A stretch of DNA of 64,000 bases from Turritopsis dohrnii. Lineage: Eukaryota; Cnidaria; Hydrozoa; Anthoathecata; Oceaniidae. The translations under genes were made by a program, and so were the position numbers. Below, piece by piece: positions 34,448-44,779 of this stretch. Each line of letters begins with the position of its first letter. Position 1 is the stretch's first letter. The notes under the pieces were generated by a model. It saw nothing but the letters and a program-made list of their open reading frames with translations, had not been told where the DNA came from and did no database searches. Where the stretch lies: assembly GCA_027922465.2 (NCBI GenBank), contig BQMF02000061.1, positions 744,001-808,000 on the forward strand, read 5' to 3'.

Positions 34448-34786
34448 TCTATATATTAATAGCCGATTCTCTGTCCGTCTGTCTGTCTGTTTGTTTGTCT
34501 GTCACGCAAAATGATAGATATAAACTGCGAAAGAAAGCGGGAAGTCAGCAATGTAAGATAAATTATAAACATAAATTATTACTCTTCCTGTGCGCGAGGT
34601 CAGTGTGAAGCCATTGTATTGGGACCCAAATCGAACGTGACGTTTGGGGGAAATTATCTCGGTAACCAATAGGGATAACTGACGTTTTTTGGGATCCGTG
34701 ATACAGGCGACGGGGTGACGAAAAATTTGGGTCTATTTTTTTGGGAGGACGAGTCTGTGACGTCATCAAAATCTTTGAACGATGAT
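34448..34786 (+). mobile_element. Helitron subfamily 1, 5' part, truncated
   Basis: It has a TC start at the previous CTAG and continues to the CGATATC core motif. It then stops where the minus-strand SGNH ORF sequence begins (GATGATATC appears twice at the junction, about 34781-34800). Confidence 0.75.
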
Positions 34787-35485
34787 ATCGTGATGATATC
34801 TCACATTACATAATCCTAGATCCCGGATAGTGATATTACTGTTGTCCATCACATCTGCTTTTAACTGTTTCAAATGGTTGTTGAAGTGACGAATTGTTAT
34901 ATCTGCTTTTGCATTGTCCACACGTGGGGTCAAAGACGAAATAATTACTTTACTGTCAAGACATAACTCTTTCACTTTGTTCTTTAAGGACAAAAGGTTG
35001 TCGAGGATGACGTTCGAGGGTTTGTACGGTGCATCATTTGTGCCAAGATGAATTATAACTAGCTTGGGTTTGTTTTCGAGGAGTTTCTCTAACTGTGGTT
35101 TAACATCATCAATTTTAGCACCCGAAAAATATTTGATTTTCACGTTTTTATGTCGTTTCAATACACTTTTATCCTTGACTGCATTTAGCATTGAATCGCC
35201 AACAACAAGAATAGAATCGCTAACTGCATCTTTATCATCTTTATTTTTAACAAAATCATCATGTTTACTCTTCCTAACCTCTAGTAATTGTTCTGCTATC
35301 GACTTTTCAATGAGAATCGGTTGCGACTCAATCGTCGAGGTCTCAGGAGTGTCAACATTAACGATCTCAGGGACAGAAACAGAATCAAAATTACATAACT
35401 GACTTTCTGACACTTTTTCAATTTCCGCGCTTGTAGCGTAGGAAATTGTTTGGTTTACACATTCTAATCTATCTATCTCTGTCAC
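34766..35485 (-). pseudogene. SGNH/GDSL esterase-like domain, LINE ORF1 type, 3'-truncated
   Basis: The 239-codon frame has an N-terminal low-complexity part, then ILVVGDSMLNAV with the SGNH block I serine (GDS). Further on, VIIHLGTND gives the block III asparagine-containing motif. The catalytic D-x-x-H near the C-terminus is missing: the frame runs into Helitron sequence and ends at 34766, so this copy cannot be a complete hydrolase. SGNH domains of this type occur in ORF1 proteins of CR1/L2-clade LINEs and in many cnidarian transposon proteins. A host gene is less likely given the surroundings. The start is the first ATG of the frame. Confidence 0.7.
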
Positions 35486-35574
35486 AGTTTTTCGTCGTTT
35501 TCGGAAAGTCCGTTCGGATTTCGGATTGTTTGTTTATTCAGAACAGTTAATGACTGACCTATGCTAGGAAATTA

Positions 35575-36215
35575 GGACAGGTTTGACTAAAATTGGGCAA
35601 TTTAGACAAGTTTCTGATTTAGAAGTTGACGGTCATTTTGTCAGACTTGACTAAAATTGGACAATTTGGGCCAAATTTGGACCAAATTTCGAAAGTTCTT
35701 CAAATTTCATGAAATTTTTCATGGATTACATTTGAAAGGTGCTGATTTCAATTCTGGCAATCGTTTTGTCTGAATTGGCTAAAATTGGACAATTTGGGCC
35801 AAATTTGGACTAAATTTCGAAAGTTCTTCAAATTTCATGAAATTTTGCATGTATTACATTTGAAAGGTGCTGATTTCAAATTTGACAATCATTTTGTCTG
35901 AATTGACTAAAATTGGACAATTTGGGCCAAATTTGGACCAAATTTCGAAAGTTCTTCAAATTTCATGAAATTTTGCATGGATTACATTTGAAAAGTGCTG
36001 ATTTCAATTCTGGCAATCATTTTGTCTGAATTAACTAAAATTGGACAATTTGGGCCAAATTTGGACCAAATTTCGAAAGTTCTTCAAATTTCATGAAATT
36101 TTGCATGGATTACATTTGAAAGGTGCTGATTTCAAATTTGACAATCATTTTGTCCGAATTGACTAAAATTGGACAATTTGGGCCAAATTTGGACCAAATT
36201 TCGAAAAATTTTCAA
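35575..36215. repeat. 128-bp satellite, five units, alternating types
   Basis: CTAAAATTGGACAATTTGGG recurs at 35651, 35779, 35907, 36035 and 36163, exactly every 128 bp. Alternate units carry CAATTCTGGCAATC or CAAATTTGACAATC at the same place. The real repeat is therefore a 256-bp dimer, a small higher-order structure. Confidence 0.95.
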
Positions 36216-36278
36216 TTTTCTTAAATAAACATCATGCGTAAGATATTGGTGAACTGTTTTTCTGGCCCCAAAACATCA

Positions 36279-38079
36279 CGTTAGGTGAGAATTATTTTGT
36301 ACTATCTCCAATTTCTTTAAACTGAGAAAATTAAGTTTTAAATTTCATAACCACACAAAATCTTTAAGAAACCTTTCTATGGAAAGATACTTGGTACATT
36401 TTGAATACATCGTATTTGGAGTCCCTGACCAAAAATTATTTCAAATTTGCTAGTACCCACTCTCCTCCAGGAAAATTTTGCAATTGGAGATAGAACAAAA
36501 TAGTAGCGAAACAAGTGATATTTATTAAAATTATTTTGTTTTAACTCCATGCTCTTGCAAATTCACCTTTAACTTTTATACAGTACGAAAAACATTAATT
36601 TGGAATTTAAAAAGACTACAAATTTTCCTTAAAAGTTATTGGCATGAGCTGACAGTAAAATACAACAGACACGTTACATCTAAAAAACGCTGGTGAAATT
36701 AAAGATGAAAAGGCAGCTGTTGTTTGTAGTGGCTTAGAAAATGTTATAAGCTTGCCAAAATCTAAGGTAGGAAACATTTTATACAAAAGAAAGTTATCAC
36801 CATACATATATATATATATTGTTCATACAAGAGAGGGTATTGTGTGCTTTGGAGCTTTATTGGAAGAGGGAGGGAATGACATTGCTAGTACTACAATGTC
36901 AATGTTGGAAAGAATTCCTAAGGATGATCCGGCCATTAAAAAGTTATGCTTTGGTTTGACTCATGAGTCGCACAAAATCGAAACAGTTATAAATCTGCTC
37001 TGCCCTTCAAGAGTTTATTTTTCTACAAAGATAGTTATAATCGAACAGAGGTTTTGTGAACCTAGTCTTGAATAGAAGTTGATAATATTCATAGTCAAAT
37101 TGACAGGGCCTTCTCTCCAGTCGAGATATTTTCTCCACCTGGGTTGGTGCAAATGCTACCAAATGTGAACAAAAAACATCCGTTCATGGTAATACAAGTG
37201 CAATCAGACAGCATTAAGAACTTCATTCAAGTTGTTGCATTGCTTAATTATAAATCTGTTCCGTATTTTTCAATCAAAACAGTTGTTCATCACCCCCAAA
37301 TCATGTCTTTTATAAAGAAAGATTTACCGACTCTTTTAAACAGGCTAAACTGACCAAGGGTCAACAAACCAGAAAGTCTACCCAAAAATCTCCATAAATC
37401 CCGTTTGCAAAAGTTTTGAAAGCTAACAGATTGATTTCAAAGGCCAGAAAGGATGATCTTGAGAGTATGCTTGCCTATATGCCTCCTATTAATGTTGCTT
37501 TTTGTAAGATTACATTAAAGTGAAGAAAGGTAAGTTTGGTACCAATCTATGCAATTTATATTTTAAAACTGCATATTTAAAGATTGCGTTAAATGTTCTA
37601 GGGCGAAGGTTGTCAATTGATTAATGTCCTTTGTATGTTCTCATGTAACTTTTTATATTTGCATGACATTAGTTTTTGTGATTATATTCAAACTACAGAA
37701 AATGACTTCTTTATCGGCATGTTATAATTGATAAATCGCTTCCACGTTCGCCATTTTGAAAATACAATAAAAACAAACAATCTCCACTATTTACAAGATT
37801 ATCTAACAGCGGTTTCAGGGCAAATCAATAACCTCGTATCAACCTGTACATAGAATAAGCCGTATTTGCTTGGATTTTGGAGATAGAACATAATAATTTT
37901 AAGGCGTTGTAACGAATAAGGAGATAAAACAATATCAGACTTTCGTTTGAAGGAGATTTTGCACTTGTTTTTGGAAAAAGCTCACGGAGAAAGAAAGAAA
38001 TAATCCTGAAAAGCTTGAAAACAATCGGGGCTCACTTTTTCCAAAAATGGAGATAGAACAAAATAATTCTCACCTAACG
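36279..38079 (+). mobile_element. 1.8-kb TIR transposon with DUF7869-like gene, 4-bp target duplication
   Basis: Ends CGTTAGGTGAGAATTATTTT and its inverse match over about 35 bp (to CTATCTCC). ATCA is duplicated at 36275-36278 and 38080-38083. The subterminal motif TGGAGATAGAACAAAATA is repeated inside (about 36485, 37880). A 4-bp duplication fits Sola, Chapaev or Ginger-type elements; Sola is the guess I favour, unproven. Confidence 0.75.
36700..37512 (+). pseudogene. DUF7869-like transposase or transposon protein, frameshifted
   Basis: Conceptual blocks in order are: SLPKSKVGNILYKRKLSPY; HTREG; GGNDIASTTMSMLERIP; after a one-base shift near 37070, EVDNIHSQIDRAF and FSPPGLVQMLPNVNKKHPF; and a C-terminal SMLAYMPPINVAF. 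The order resembles the DUF7869 family of uncharacterised metazoan proteins, where the middle block normally has SDTCGGQNRN. Here that block is replaced by LTHESHKIETV, so putative catalytic residues are lost. The inverted repeats flanking it identify the gene as a transposon protein. There is no intact start; a dinucleotide repeat (ATATAT) has expanded in the frame near 36805. Confidence 0.55.
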
Positions 38080-38168
38080 ATCATAGTGAATTGCAAGGCT
38101 GTCAAGATTAAGTTAAATAAAGTAAAGAAGGGAGTAATTTGATGAATTCCAGACTGCATCAAATTAGC

Positions 38169-38682
38169 CTAAAGCAATTTTCTCAAGGGCTGATGCGGAA
38201 ATTGTTCAAGCCTAATGGCTTCTAGTTTAATTTGATATTCCCGTGAAGAGTCTGATGCTTCGTTACGCAACAGTGATTTCTGTAAAAGTTTATCAATAAT
38301 ATTATTTTTTATTGAAAGTTCATCTTTCAAGAACATTATTTCCTTTTCCAGATGTTGTACATACTCCATACTGATTGTAGCATATCCACAATGTGGCTGT
38401 ATTAAATCCACGTCTGTATTCAAGTTCCGTATTTCCATCTTCAAAAAATCTTTCAGTGAATCCTTCAAATCACAATACAATTCTTGTTTCATATTTTAAT
38501 TCTTCATATTTCTCGAATATAACTTTTTCATTGCTATCTTTAACAAGATGTTCTTCATTTTGTTCAAAAACTAAATCAATTTCGTTTTCTAAATCTTTCA
38601 AAAGCTTTAAATTAACTTCGGAACTTTCAGAAGGCACGTCCGTCTCCGCCATTATTAGTTGAACAAGATGTTTGATCAACAT
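38169..38682 (-). pseudogene. Coiled-coil LINE ORF1-like fragment, frameshifted
   Basis: Two overlapping minus-strand frames join by a one-base shift near 38490. The first (38682-38470) starts MLIKHLVQLIMAETDV and is acidic. The second continues LKDSLKDFLKMEIRNL and has a heptad-like helix, YVQHLEKEIMFLKDELSIKN. Acidic N-terminus plus coiled coil is how SGNH-type ORF1 proteins of cnidarian LINEs begin. An SGNH fragment on the same strand lies 2.7 kb downstream. Whether both come from one element split by the satellite and the TIR transposon is inference. Confidence 0.45.
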
Positions 38683-38754
38683 GGAATATAGACTGCTGAA
38701 GAAAGCGATTCTGAGCAGCAGTTATGAAATATTTTATCGCTAAAGTTTTGACCG

Positions 38755-39271
38755 CTTTCGGGTCTAAAACCAAATCACTATTATTAGCGGAACGTCCTAA
38801 AAGCGGACACTTAGATTTTGTCCGCTTTAGAGAAGTGTCCGCCTTGGAGAGGTTTTGCTTATTTTGGCCTGAAAATTGGAAGAAATTCCACTCGTAAGTC
38901 CGGAACCCATAGGCATGCCCATATTTACCTTTTGCTATTACACAGCTAGGTAAAAATCATTCAAAATGAAATTTGACCTGAAAGTAAACATTTGTTTGGC
39001 ATTAAAAAACCGTTAGGACTGTACTGAATTTTGATGTTCTTGTCGAACTTTTTCGGTGTCCGCTTTGTAGAGGTAAATTTTAAGGGGAATTGTCTTGCGG
39101 GATCTGGAAAAAATGTCAGCTTCTTTTAGGAGGTGTCCGCTTTAGACTCTCCGCTTTGGGGAGGTTTCTTTGTAAGGGTTTATTAAGGATTCGTCCGGGA
39201 AAAATCTTTTGTCCGTCTCAGAGAAGTGTCCGCTTTAGAGGTTGTCTGCTTTAAGTAGGTTCCACACACTG
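38755..39271. mobile_element. Tigger/mariner-type terminal region with GTCCGCTTT repeats
   Basis: GTGTCCGCTTTAGAGA-like motifs occur at least six times. The right edge ends CACACACTG followed by TA (39272-39273), as expected for a TA-inserting element. The left end and any transposase are not identified. Confidence 0.5.
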
Positions 39272-39534
39272 TATTTAATCGTGGAATTTTAACGGCAGTT
39301 CATAGGATTACAAAGTTATATATTTCGTCATTATGTCACACGGCTGTTTCGAAAGCTTGGCTACGCGAAACTCAGTTTGCGCATGCGTCATTTCCCGAAT
39401 AAAAATAAATTGAATTCTCGTTTAGGGTTTTACACCCATACCTGTGGGGTTTTAACTAGCCCTGAAAAGTAGCTATTACAAACAATGATGTAAATACAAA
39501 ATAAAACCCACCCTGATGAAGTTTAATCAACATA

Positions 39535-41102
39535 CAGTACACATCCGTTAATTCGAATACTGCTTAATTCGAACATTCTTTATTTCGAACAAATTTTCCG
39601 GTCCCTAGAGTTTGGTCTGATAAAGACTTGTATTTTGTGCCACTTAATTCGAACTCTGTTAATTCGAACATTTCGTTAATTCGAACAGTTTTTTCGGTCC
39701 CTAGGCTAAAAAACCGCTCGTTAATTCGAACTTTTGCGCACTATCAATCTAAAATTGTAATGAAAAAGACATTTTTTCTTATTTCTCGCGTCGCGTCTGA
39801 AATCATTTGATTCTGGAAACATTTGATTTTGGAAACGTTCGATTTTGAAAACATTCGATCTTGAAAATTTTAAGATGGAATGTTTTTTATTCATTCTTTT
39901 CGTTTGCTGCCTTATAAAGAAACCTCCCCAAAGTGGACACAGTGCAAGAAAGATGTTAATCGCTGGAAAACGCAAGTGCAACCACAAATGTCTGTGGGAG
40001 AAATGCCAGGCTTTAAAGGACCTTGAAAAAGGGATGAGTAATAATGATGAAATAATGTACCAAAAAATACTTGGTCAACTTGGGTCAAGAACAAAGGTTG
40101 TTGTGAATTGGTTTAAAAGCATGCGAAGTCAAAATGTTCCATTATCTGCAGCCATAATCCAAGAGAAAGCGATTGCATTCGCCAAGCAGCTATTCGTTGA
40201 AAACTTCCAGGCATCGGATGGCTGGCTACGGCGCTGGAAGAGACGAAACCACATTACATTCAAAACCGTATCAGGTGAATCGAAATCAGTTACGCCAGAC
40301 ATAGTTGCCGGTTGGTCGGAAACCTCTCTTCCCACCCTTTTATCAAACTACGAGCTTAAGAACATTTGTAACGTAGATGAATTTAGATTGTTTTATCAAT
40401 GCCTTCCAAATAACACATATCAATTCAAATCTGAGAAATGTTCTAGCGGAAAGGTGAGTAAGATTCGAATTACTGGATTGGCAGCAGCTAATGCAGTTGG
40501 AGAAAAGTTACCAATGTTCGGTGTTGGAAAAGCCAAAAAACCGTGGCGCTTCAAGAACATCAGGTTTTTGCCATGCCGCTACAGAAATCAACGTGCGTGT
40601 TATTTGAAGAGATGGACAAGAAATTTCATACTGAAGGAAGACATTGATTATCGACAATTGCCCGCACGAAGTTATTTTTCCTACCACCAAACACCACTTC
40701 TCAGACCCAGCCAATGGACCAGGGCGTGATTCGCTCTCTTAAAGCAATTTATCGCGAACAAGTTGTTCGTAAGATCATCCAATCTATAGAGAAGAATAAA
40801 TCACTTCCAAATGTTTCTTTGCTTCAAGGAATGCAAATGTTAGTTTCAGCTTGGGAGGTAGTGACGGTAAAGACAGTAGTGAATTGTTTTCGGAAGTCTA
40901 GATATCAGTTGAAAACCGGAAAGCTGCTATTGCTGAAGATAATAACCCTTTCAAAGACTTAGAAGAAGAGATGGAGAAACTTCGTGCAGTGCAACCCGAT
41001 CTTGTTTGTGACACAATGGATGCCTCTTCCTTCACTAATGTTGATGATACAGTTACCTCTTTGCGTTACAAGATGGACAGATTAACTTCGAGAATGCACG
41101 CT
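39535..41102 (+). mobile_element. Decayed Tigger (pogo-type) DNA transposon
   Basis: The left end CAGTACACATCCGTTAATTC follows a TA at 39533-39534. GTTAATTCGAAC subterminal repeats occur several times up to 39735. The transposase pseudogene follows. No right inverted repeat is found, so the 3' end is deleted or replaced by the ATPase sequence. Confidence 0.75.
39845..41102 (+). pseudogene. Tigger transposase, frameshifted
   Basis: It would cut and paste a TA-targeted transposon. The N-terminal pipsqueak/CENP-B-type helix-turn-helix is visible as LWEKCQALKDLEKGMSN, followed by the second DNA-binding helix domain (SDGWLRRWKRRNHI). The DDE domain has NVDEFRLFYQ (first Asp) and, after a frameshift near 40565, IIDNCPHEV (second Asp). 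A further shift near 40710 leads to QPMDQGVIRSLKA (third Asp). A C-terminal tail with MLVSAWE and VNCFRKS follows. At least two frameshifts and the missing right end make it inactive. Order and motifs match TIGD-type proteins throughout. Confidence 0.85.
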
Positions 41103-41161
41103 TAAAAAGTGTCGCCTACTTAAGAAATGGACCTTGTTAAAGATCGCAGTACGACAATTTT

Positions 41162-41560
41162 TCAGGACCGACAGGCTGTGGCAAGACGGAACTAGTTCTA
41201 CGCTTACTACAGAACCAGTTCAAGCACCACTTTGACTATATCGTCATTCTCTGTCCTTCCCTTAGATGGAATACAACCTGTAAAGACTGTACGATTCTCT
41301 TGGAAGATGATGATGTTTTTCTGATCGAACCTACACCACAACAGGACTTACTATGTTGGATCGAGAGATTCACCAAGTGATTAAATCACTGCAAATTGCA
41401 GGGCAGGAAACCTTATTCATCATCGATGATTCTATGGCTGATGAGATACTCGATAAGAAGAGAAGCTCACTTCCAGATCTAACTACCACAGGACGTCATC
41501 AAAAACTTAGTCTATGGTTTCTCACCCAAGTCTAGACAGCTCTTCCAAAGAACTTGACGC
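41162..41560 (+). pseudogene. Packaging-type P-loop ATPase fragment (A32/FtsK-like), frameshifted
   Basis: Walker A GPTGCGKT (41165-41188) opens the fragment. A frameshift falls where the first frame ends (TGA 41378-41380). In the second frame the Walker B segment TLFIIDDSMADE and a sensor-like block TTGRHQKLSLWFLTQ follow, then an in-frame TAG at 41533. The sequence resembles a family of virus-like DNA-packaging ATPases found as orphan genes in cnidarian genomes, related to those of large DNA viruses and Polinton-like elements. No capsid, integrase or polymerase neighbour is visible, so the parent element cannot be named. It is a broken remnant lying directly against the Tigger 3' break. Confidence 0.6.
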
Positions 41561-42990
41561 TCTCGATGTCACCATTACCAGCTGCTATATTCATTGCTGA
41601 GTTAAACCTTTCGATCATTCTTTATACAGTTTTTCAACTTGGGAATTTTTTACGAGTGGACAGAACTGAGTCAGGGGATTTCCCTAACTCACTTTCGAAC
41701 ACGAGTTCCGGCAGAATCTGCTGATGTCATCACTTGCACCAGAATCTGATGAGAGACTGCCCCCTCTGACGCATTCAACCGTGACCGATGAGTACCTTCT
41801 ATTTTAGGAATTTCCCTGACTGATTTTGAGGACCTTCTATTTAGGGATTTCCCTGACTCCTTTGATGTTTAAATGTCGTCAGCATCTATTTTTTTGGTCT
41901 GTAAAATTCCAGGGTGTACTTTACAGACCAGAATGGAAAAAAGTGAGAGTCGCTGCGGAGGGAGTCGAAAAAGCGACGAAAAAGCGACCGCATATAAACA
42001 AAAAAGTCGGTATAATATTGTCACCCTACCCTAGCTCCTCCTTCAAAACACACTTCTCAAAACATTCTAAAAAAACTCCTATCTTAGAAATCATTAATAA
42101 AAAGACTAGTAGTTATGCCTAAATGTCTAAACAAATGAAATCACAACAACAGCAGCAATGTCGCCATCTTGAAAACACTAAGCAACAAACGGTGAATCTC
42201 ATAAGCGAAGGGAATGGTACGGTCTCCTTTACAATTACAATAATAACTGAATAACGATGACATCAGCGCTTAGGAAAGTTACAAGTAAAACCGTTTACTG
42301 AAACCACTGTGCGACATTTTTTTTTCTAACGCGTCATTATTTCCTACTACAATTGTACCTCCTATTCAATACTTTCCTGCACAATCTTTTTGATGTGACA
42401 AGTGACAAGCTGACGTCAACAAGAATGAAATCAAATGACGTCATGGTTGGAAAAACCATAAAAATGAAGGTTATAAAAAGTTTAACAAAACAGAAAAATA
42501 GCAAAACAGAAATAGCCAAAGAAGCTACGTGTGTTGAAGCCACTTTCAATTCTACAATGGAGTCCTTTTTTGGTATAAAAATAGAAACTAAATTGAATTT
42601 TGGAGAGCATGTTGATTACCTAAAGCAGTTGCTTCATACATGAATATTAAGCATGAAAATTAATAAGAAAATTCAAGGGGGACAAGGATTTACTCCGAAG
42701 AAAAACGTGTAAATGTTTTTAACATAAGAATGGTTTTTGCCTGTGATACCAGTTCCATCTCGTCTTACTGTCTTCAAATCAGGAAAATCCAACGATCCGG
42801 GATGATCAATTAATGCAAGAAAAAACAACTACGGATGAGAGCTAACAACCACACAATGAAGAGAATGGCGAAATAACTGTCAACACTTCTTCGCAGGATA
42901 TAATTCAAGTCATAAATTATTCCAATGTTTTATAAAATCATAAAGGAGGAGAGCGGAATTATCTTATATTTATCTGTAACTTAACCTCAT
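41561..42990. other. Intergenic DNA, no gene confirmed
   Basis: It contains an imperfect duplication of GGATTTCCCTAACTC/GGGATTTCCCTGACTC around 41680-41860. A 96-codon lysine-rich frame (42353-42643) is of unknown significance. Confidence 0.5.
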
Positions 42991-42999
42991 TCTCTCTTC

Positions 43000-43001
43000 A
43001 G
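43000..43001 (+). promoter_or_regulatory. Probable 3' splice site upstream of the DUF3445 gene
   Basis: A pyrimidine-rich tract TCATTCTCTCTTCAG precedes 43002, so the coding exon probably receives a spliced 5' UTR. The ATG follows 37 bases later. Confidence 0.5.
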
Positions 43002-43038
43002 CTGTGTTTAGTAACAGCACACTATATACAACGAAAAC

Positions 43039-44100
43039 ATGGCTCCAAACCAAGTGATATGGGAAGAAGATCCTAAATATTTCATTTTTAATGAAGCTAT
43101 TCCTGGTAAGACGAAAATGTATACTAAAAAGTTGAACATGAAAGATTGGGTGAAAATTGATGAATCGTATCCTGACCAAATGAAATTACGAAAAGAGTTG
43201 TGGAAGAAACACGAAGATGAGATTTTTGTGAGCAATCCAGACGAAAAAGCTCAAGCCTGCAAATGGGAATTATTTGAATTATTATACGAGTACTTACCTG
43301 AACGTTTCCCTGATATATTTGAGTTACGAGAGAATTGTATTTATAACAAGGTATTGGATGAATCTGTGTCAATCGATAAAAATGACCCTGAGGACCCATT
43401 GGTTCGCGCTGGGAGGCTTACACAAGAAGATTGGGTGATCATTGAATGGGATGAAAAAGAACAAGGTTATGTGTTGACCTCAGGAATTGTATATTTCCCA
43501 ATGAGATGGTCGTTACAAGAGAAATTCAACAAAAGTATAGCTGCTATTCATGTGCCGGTGAAACCTTTCATGGAGCACCTCGTGCATAAAGTTTACGACA
43601 TCTTCAAAAAGATGCAACCCCAGTCCCCTTTATGGCGCGCCAACTGGGCTGTTTTTAATGATTTGGAAGGGCCGTTAGATTTGTTTACACCAACTGGGAG
43701 TCTGGACCGCAATGACGTCAACAAGGTCACGGAGTTCGAAGGTGATGTCACTGGGAAAAAGCTTACTTTCCGCGCTGAGTACCAGACGTTAAGAAAACTG
43801 CCCAAAACAAAATGCATCGTATTTGGTATTAGAACCTATCAAAGATACCTGGAAGAGTTTAAAGATTTTCCTCTGAGTGACTGTGAAGGTTTGATTAAAG
43901 CTATAGATACTTTGAACCCAGACTTTGTGGTTTATAAAGGTGCAGAGTTCTGGAAAGATGCAGCCATGCAATATCTTCAAGGGATCGTTGACGATCGCAA
44001 CAAATCGAAGTTACCAGAAAAATCTTGGTTGTTGCCTGTGGCACTGGTTTTAGGAGCAGTCGCAACGGGATTTTTCGTTCACAAATATAGGAGTGGATAA
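43039..44100 (+). CDS. Heme-dependent oxidative N-demethylase-like protein (DUF3445), tail-anchored
   Basis: The single-exon 353-residue protein starts at ATG 43039, in an AAAACATGGC context. The DUF3445 signature is clear: VYFPMRWSLQEKF at 151-163, IHVPV at 170-174 with H171, WRANWAVFND at 199-208, and FRAEYQTLRKLPKT followed by VFGIRTY at 244-267. Characterised bacterial members form PAS-like heme-binding oxidative N-demethylases that act on amines. Which residue binds heme here is not settled by sequence. After the enzymatic domain, residues 330-346 (WLLPVALVLGAVATGFF) form one hydrophobic helix followed by HKYRSG. This predicts tail anchoring with the catalytic part in the cytosol, on ER or mitochondrial membrane. 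Absence of introns in the coding region is compatible with ancient transfer but does not prove it. Confidence 0.85.
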   Translation: MAPNQVIWEEDPKYFIFNEAIPGKTKMYTKKLNMKDWVKIDESYPDQMKLRKELWKKHEDEIFVSNPDEKAQACKWELFELLYEYLPERFPDIFELRENCIYNKVLDESVSIDKNDPEDPLVRAGRLTQEDWVIIEWDEKEQGYVLTSGIVYFPMRWSLQEKFNKSIAAIHVPVKPFMEHLVHKVYDIFKKMQPQSPLWRANWAVFNDLEGPLDLFTPTGSLDRNDVNKVTEFEGDVTGKKLTFRAEYQTLRKLPKTKCIVFGIRTYQRYLEEFKDFPLSDCEGLIKAIDTLNPDFVVYKGAEFWKDAAMQYLQGIVDDRNKSKLPEKSWLLPVALVLGAVATGFFVHKYRSG

Positions 44101-44653
44101 GGGGAAAATGACATAAAACTAGCCAAAATAATTATAACTATTAGGAAAATACTTTTTAATCAGTTTTGAATACTTTTAGATTAATCAATAATTTGATGAC
44201 AATTGGAACCGGAAAAAAAAGTGGTTTAATAATTTAGTTTCTAGAATTTTAATGATTCAATTAATTTTATCTTATTCTTTCGAGAAATTTCAAGAGAGCT
44301 GTAACACGAATTGACATGCTAAATGAACTCTGGTGCGTGTGTGTTTTAAAAACATTTTTATTGTTTGGTATATAATGTTTTTAAAATTGGCAAAATATTG
44401 TAAATATTTTTTTTAAAAAAAGACAACAGAATTTCATGGTACAATCATGATACCTCACGTCTCAACGACTTTACCTTTTCTTTTCATCATTCCTGTTTAA
44501 ATATTGGGTTTTCTACTCCACTGCCTGGGAATCAGACTTTCAAACTACGCATGCGCAAACAATAATTTTGCAATTCATATTGTTGAAAAACTGGAAAGTT
44601 CAAAAACTTTTCACTGATCCTCTACTGCACCGTGGGTAAATTAATGCTTTCAA

Positions 44654-44748
44654 CCAATAAAAATCGACTATTTCTGTCACGTGGTTGCCAAAAAATTGAA
44701 GCTATAAATACTCCTGCGTTTAGAAGTTACTTTGGTTTCAGTTCAGAT
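44654..44748 (+). promoter_or_regulatory. Core promoter: CCAAT, CACGTG, TATA, Inr
   Basis: CCAAT at 44654-44658 and the E-box CACGTG at 44678-44683 are followed by TATAAATA at 44703-44710. The initiator-like TCAGTTCAG/TCAGATT lies about 30-38 bases after the TATA box. An NRF1-like ACGCATGCGCAA lies further up at about 44546. Spacing between the TATA box and initiator is canonical. Confidence 0.55.
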
Positions 44749-44779
44749 TAGAATTAGAACTGGCCCTTGGTCCAAATTA

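Noticed and set aside
34766..35485. Host GDSL lipase gene
   Set aside because: It lacks the C-terminal catalytic D-x-x-H, has no signal peptide and runs into a Helitron. A LINE ORF1 origin explains it better.
42353..42643. 96-codon lysine-rich frame upstream of the DUF3445 gene
   Set aside because: No recognisable domain, no promoter or splice support and no ATG at the start.
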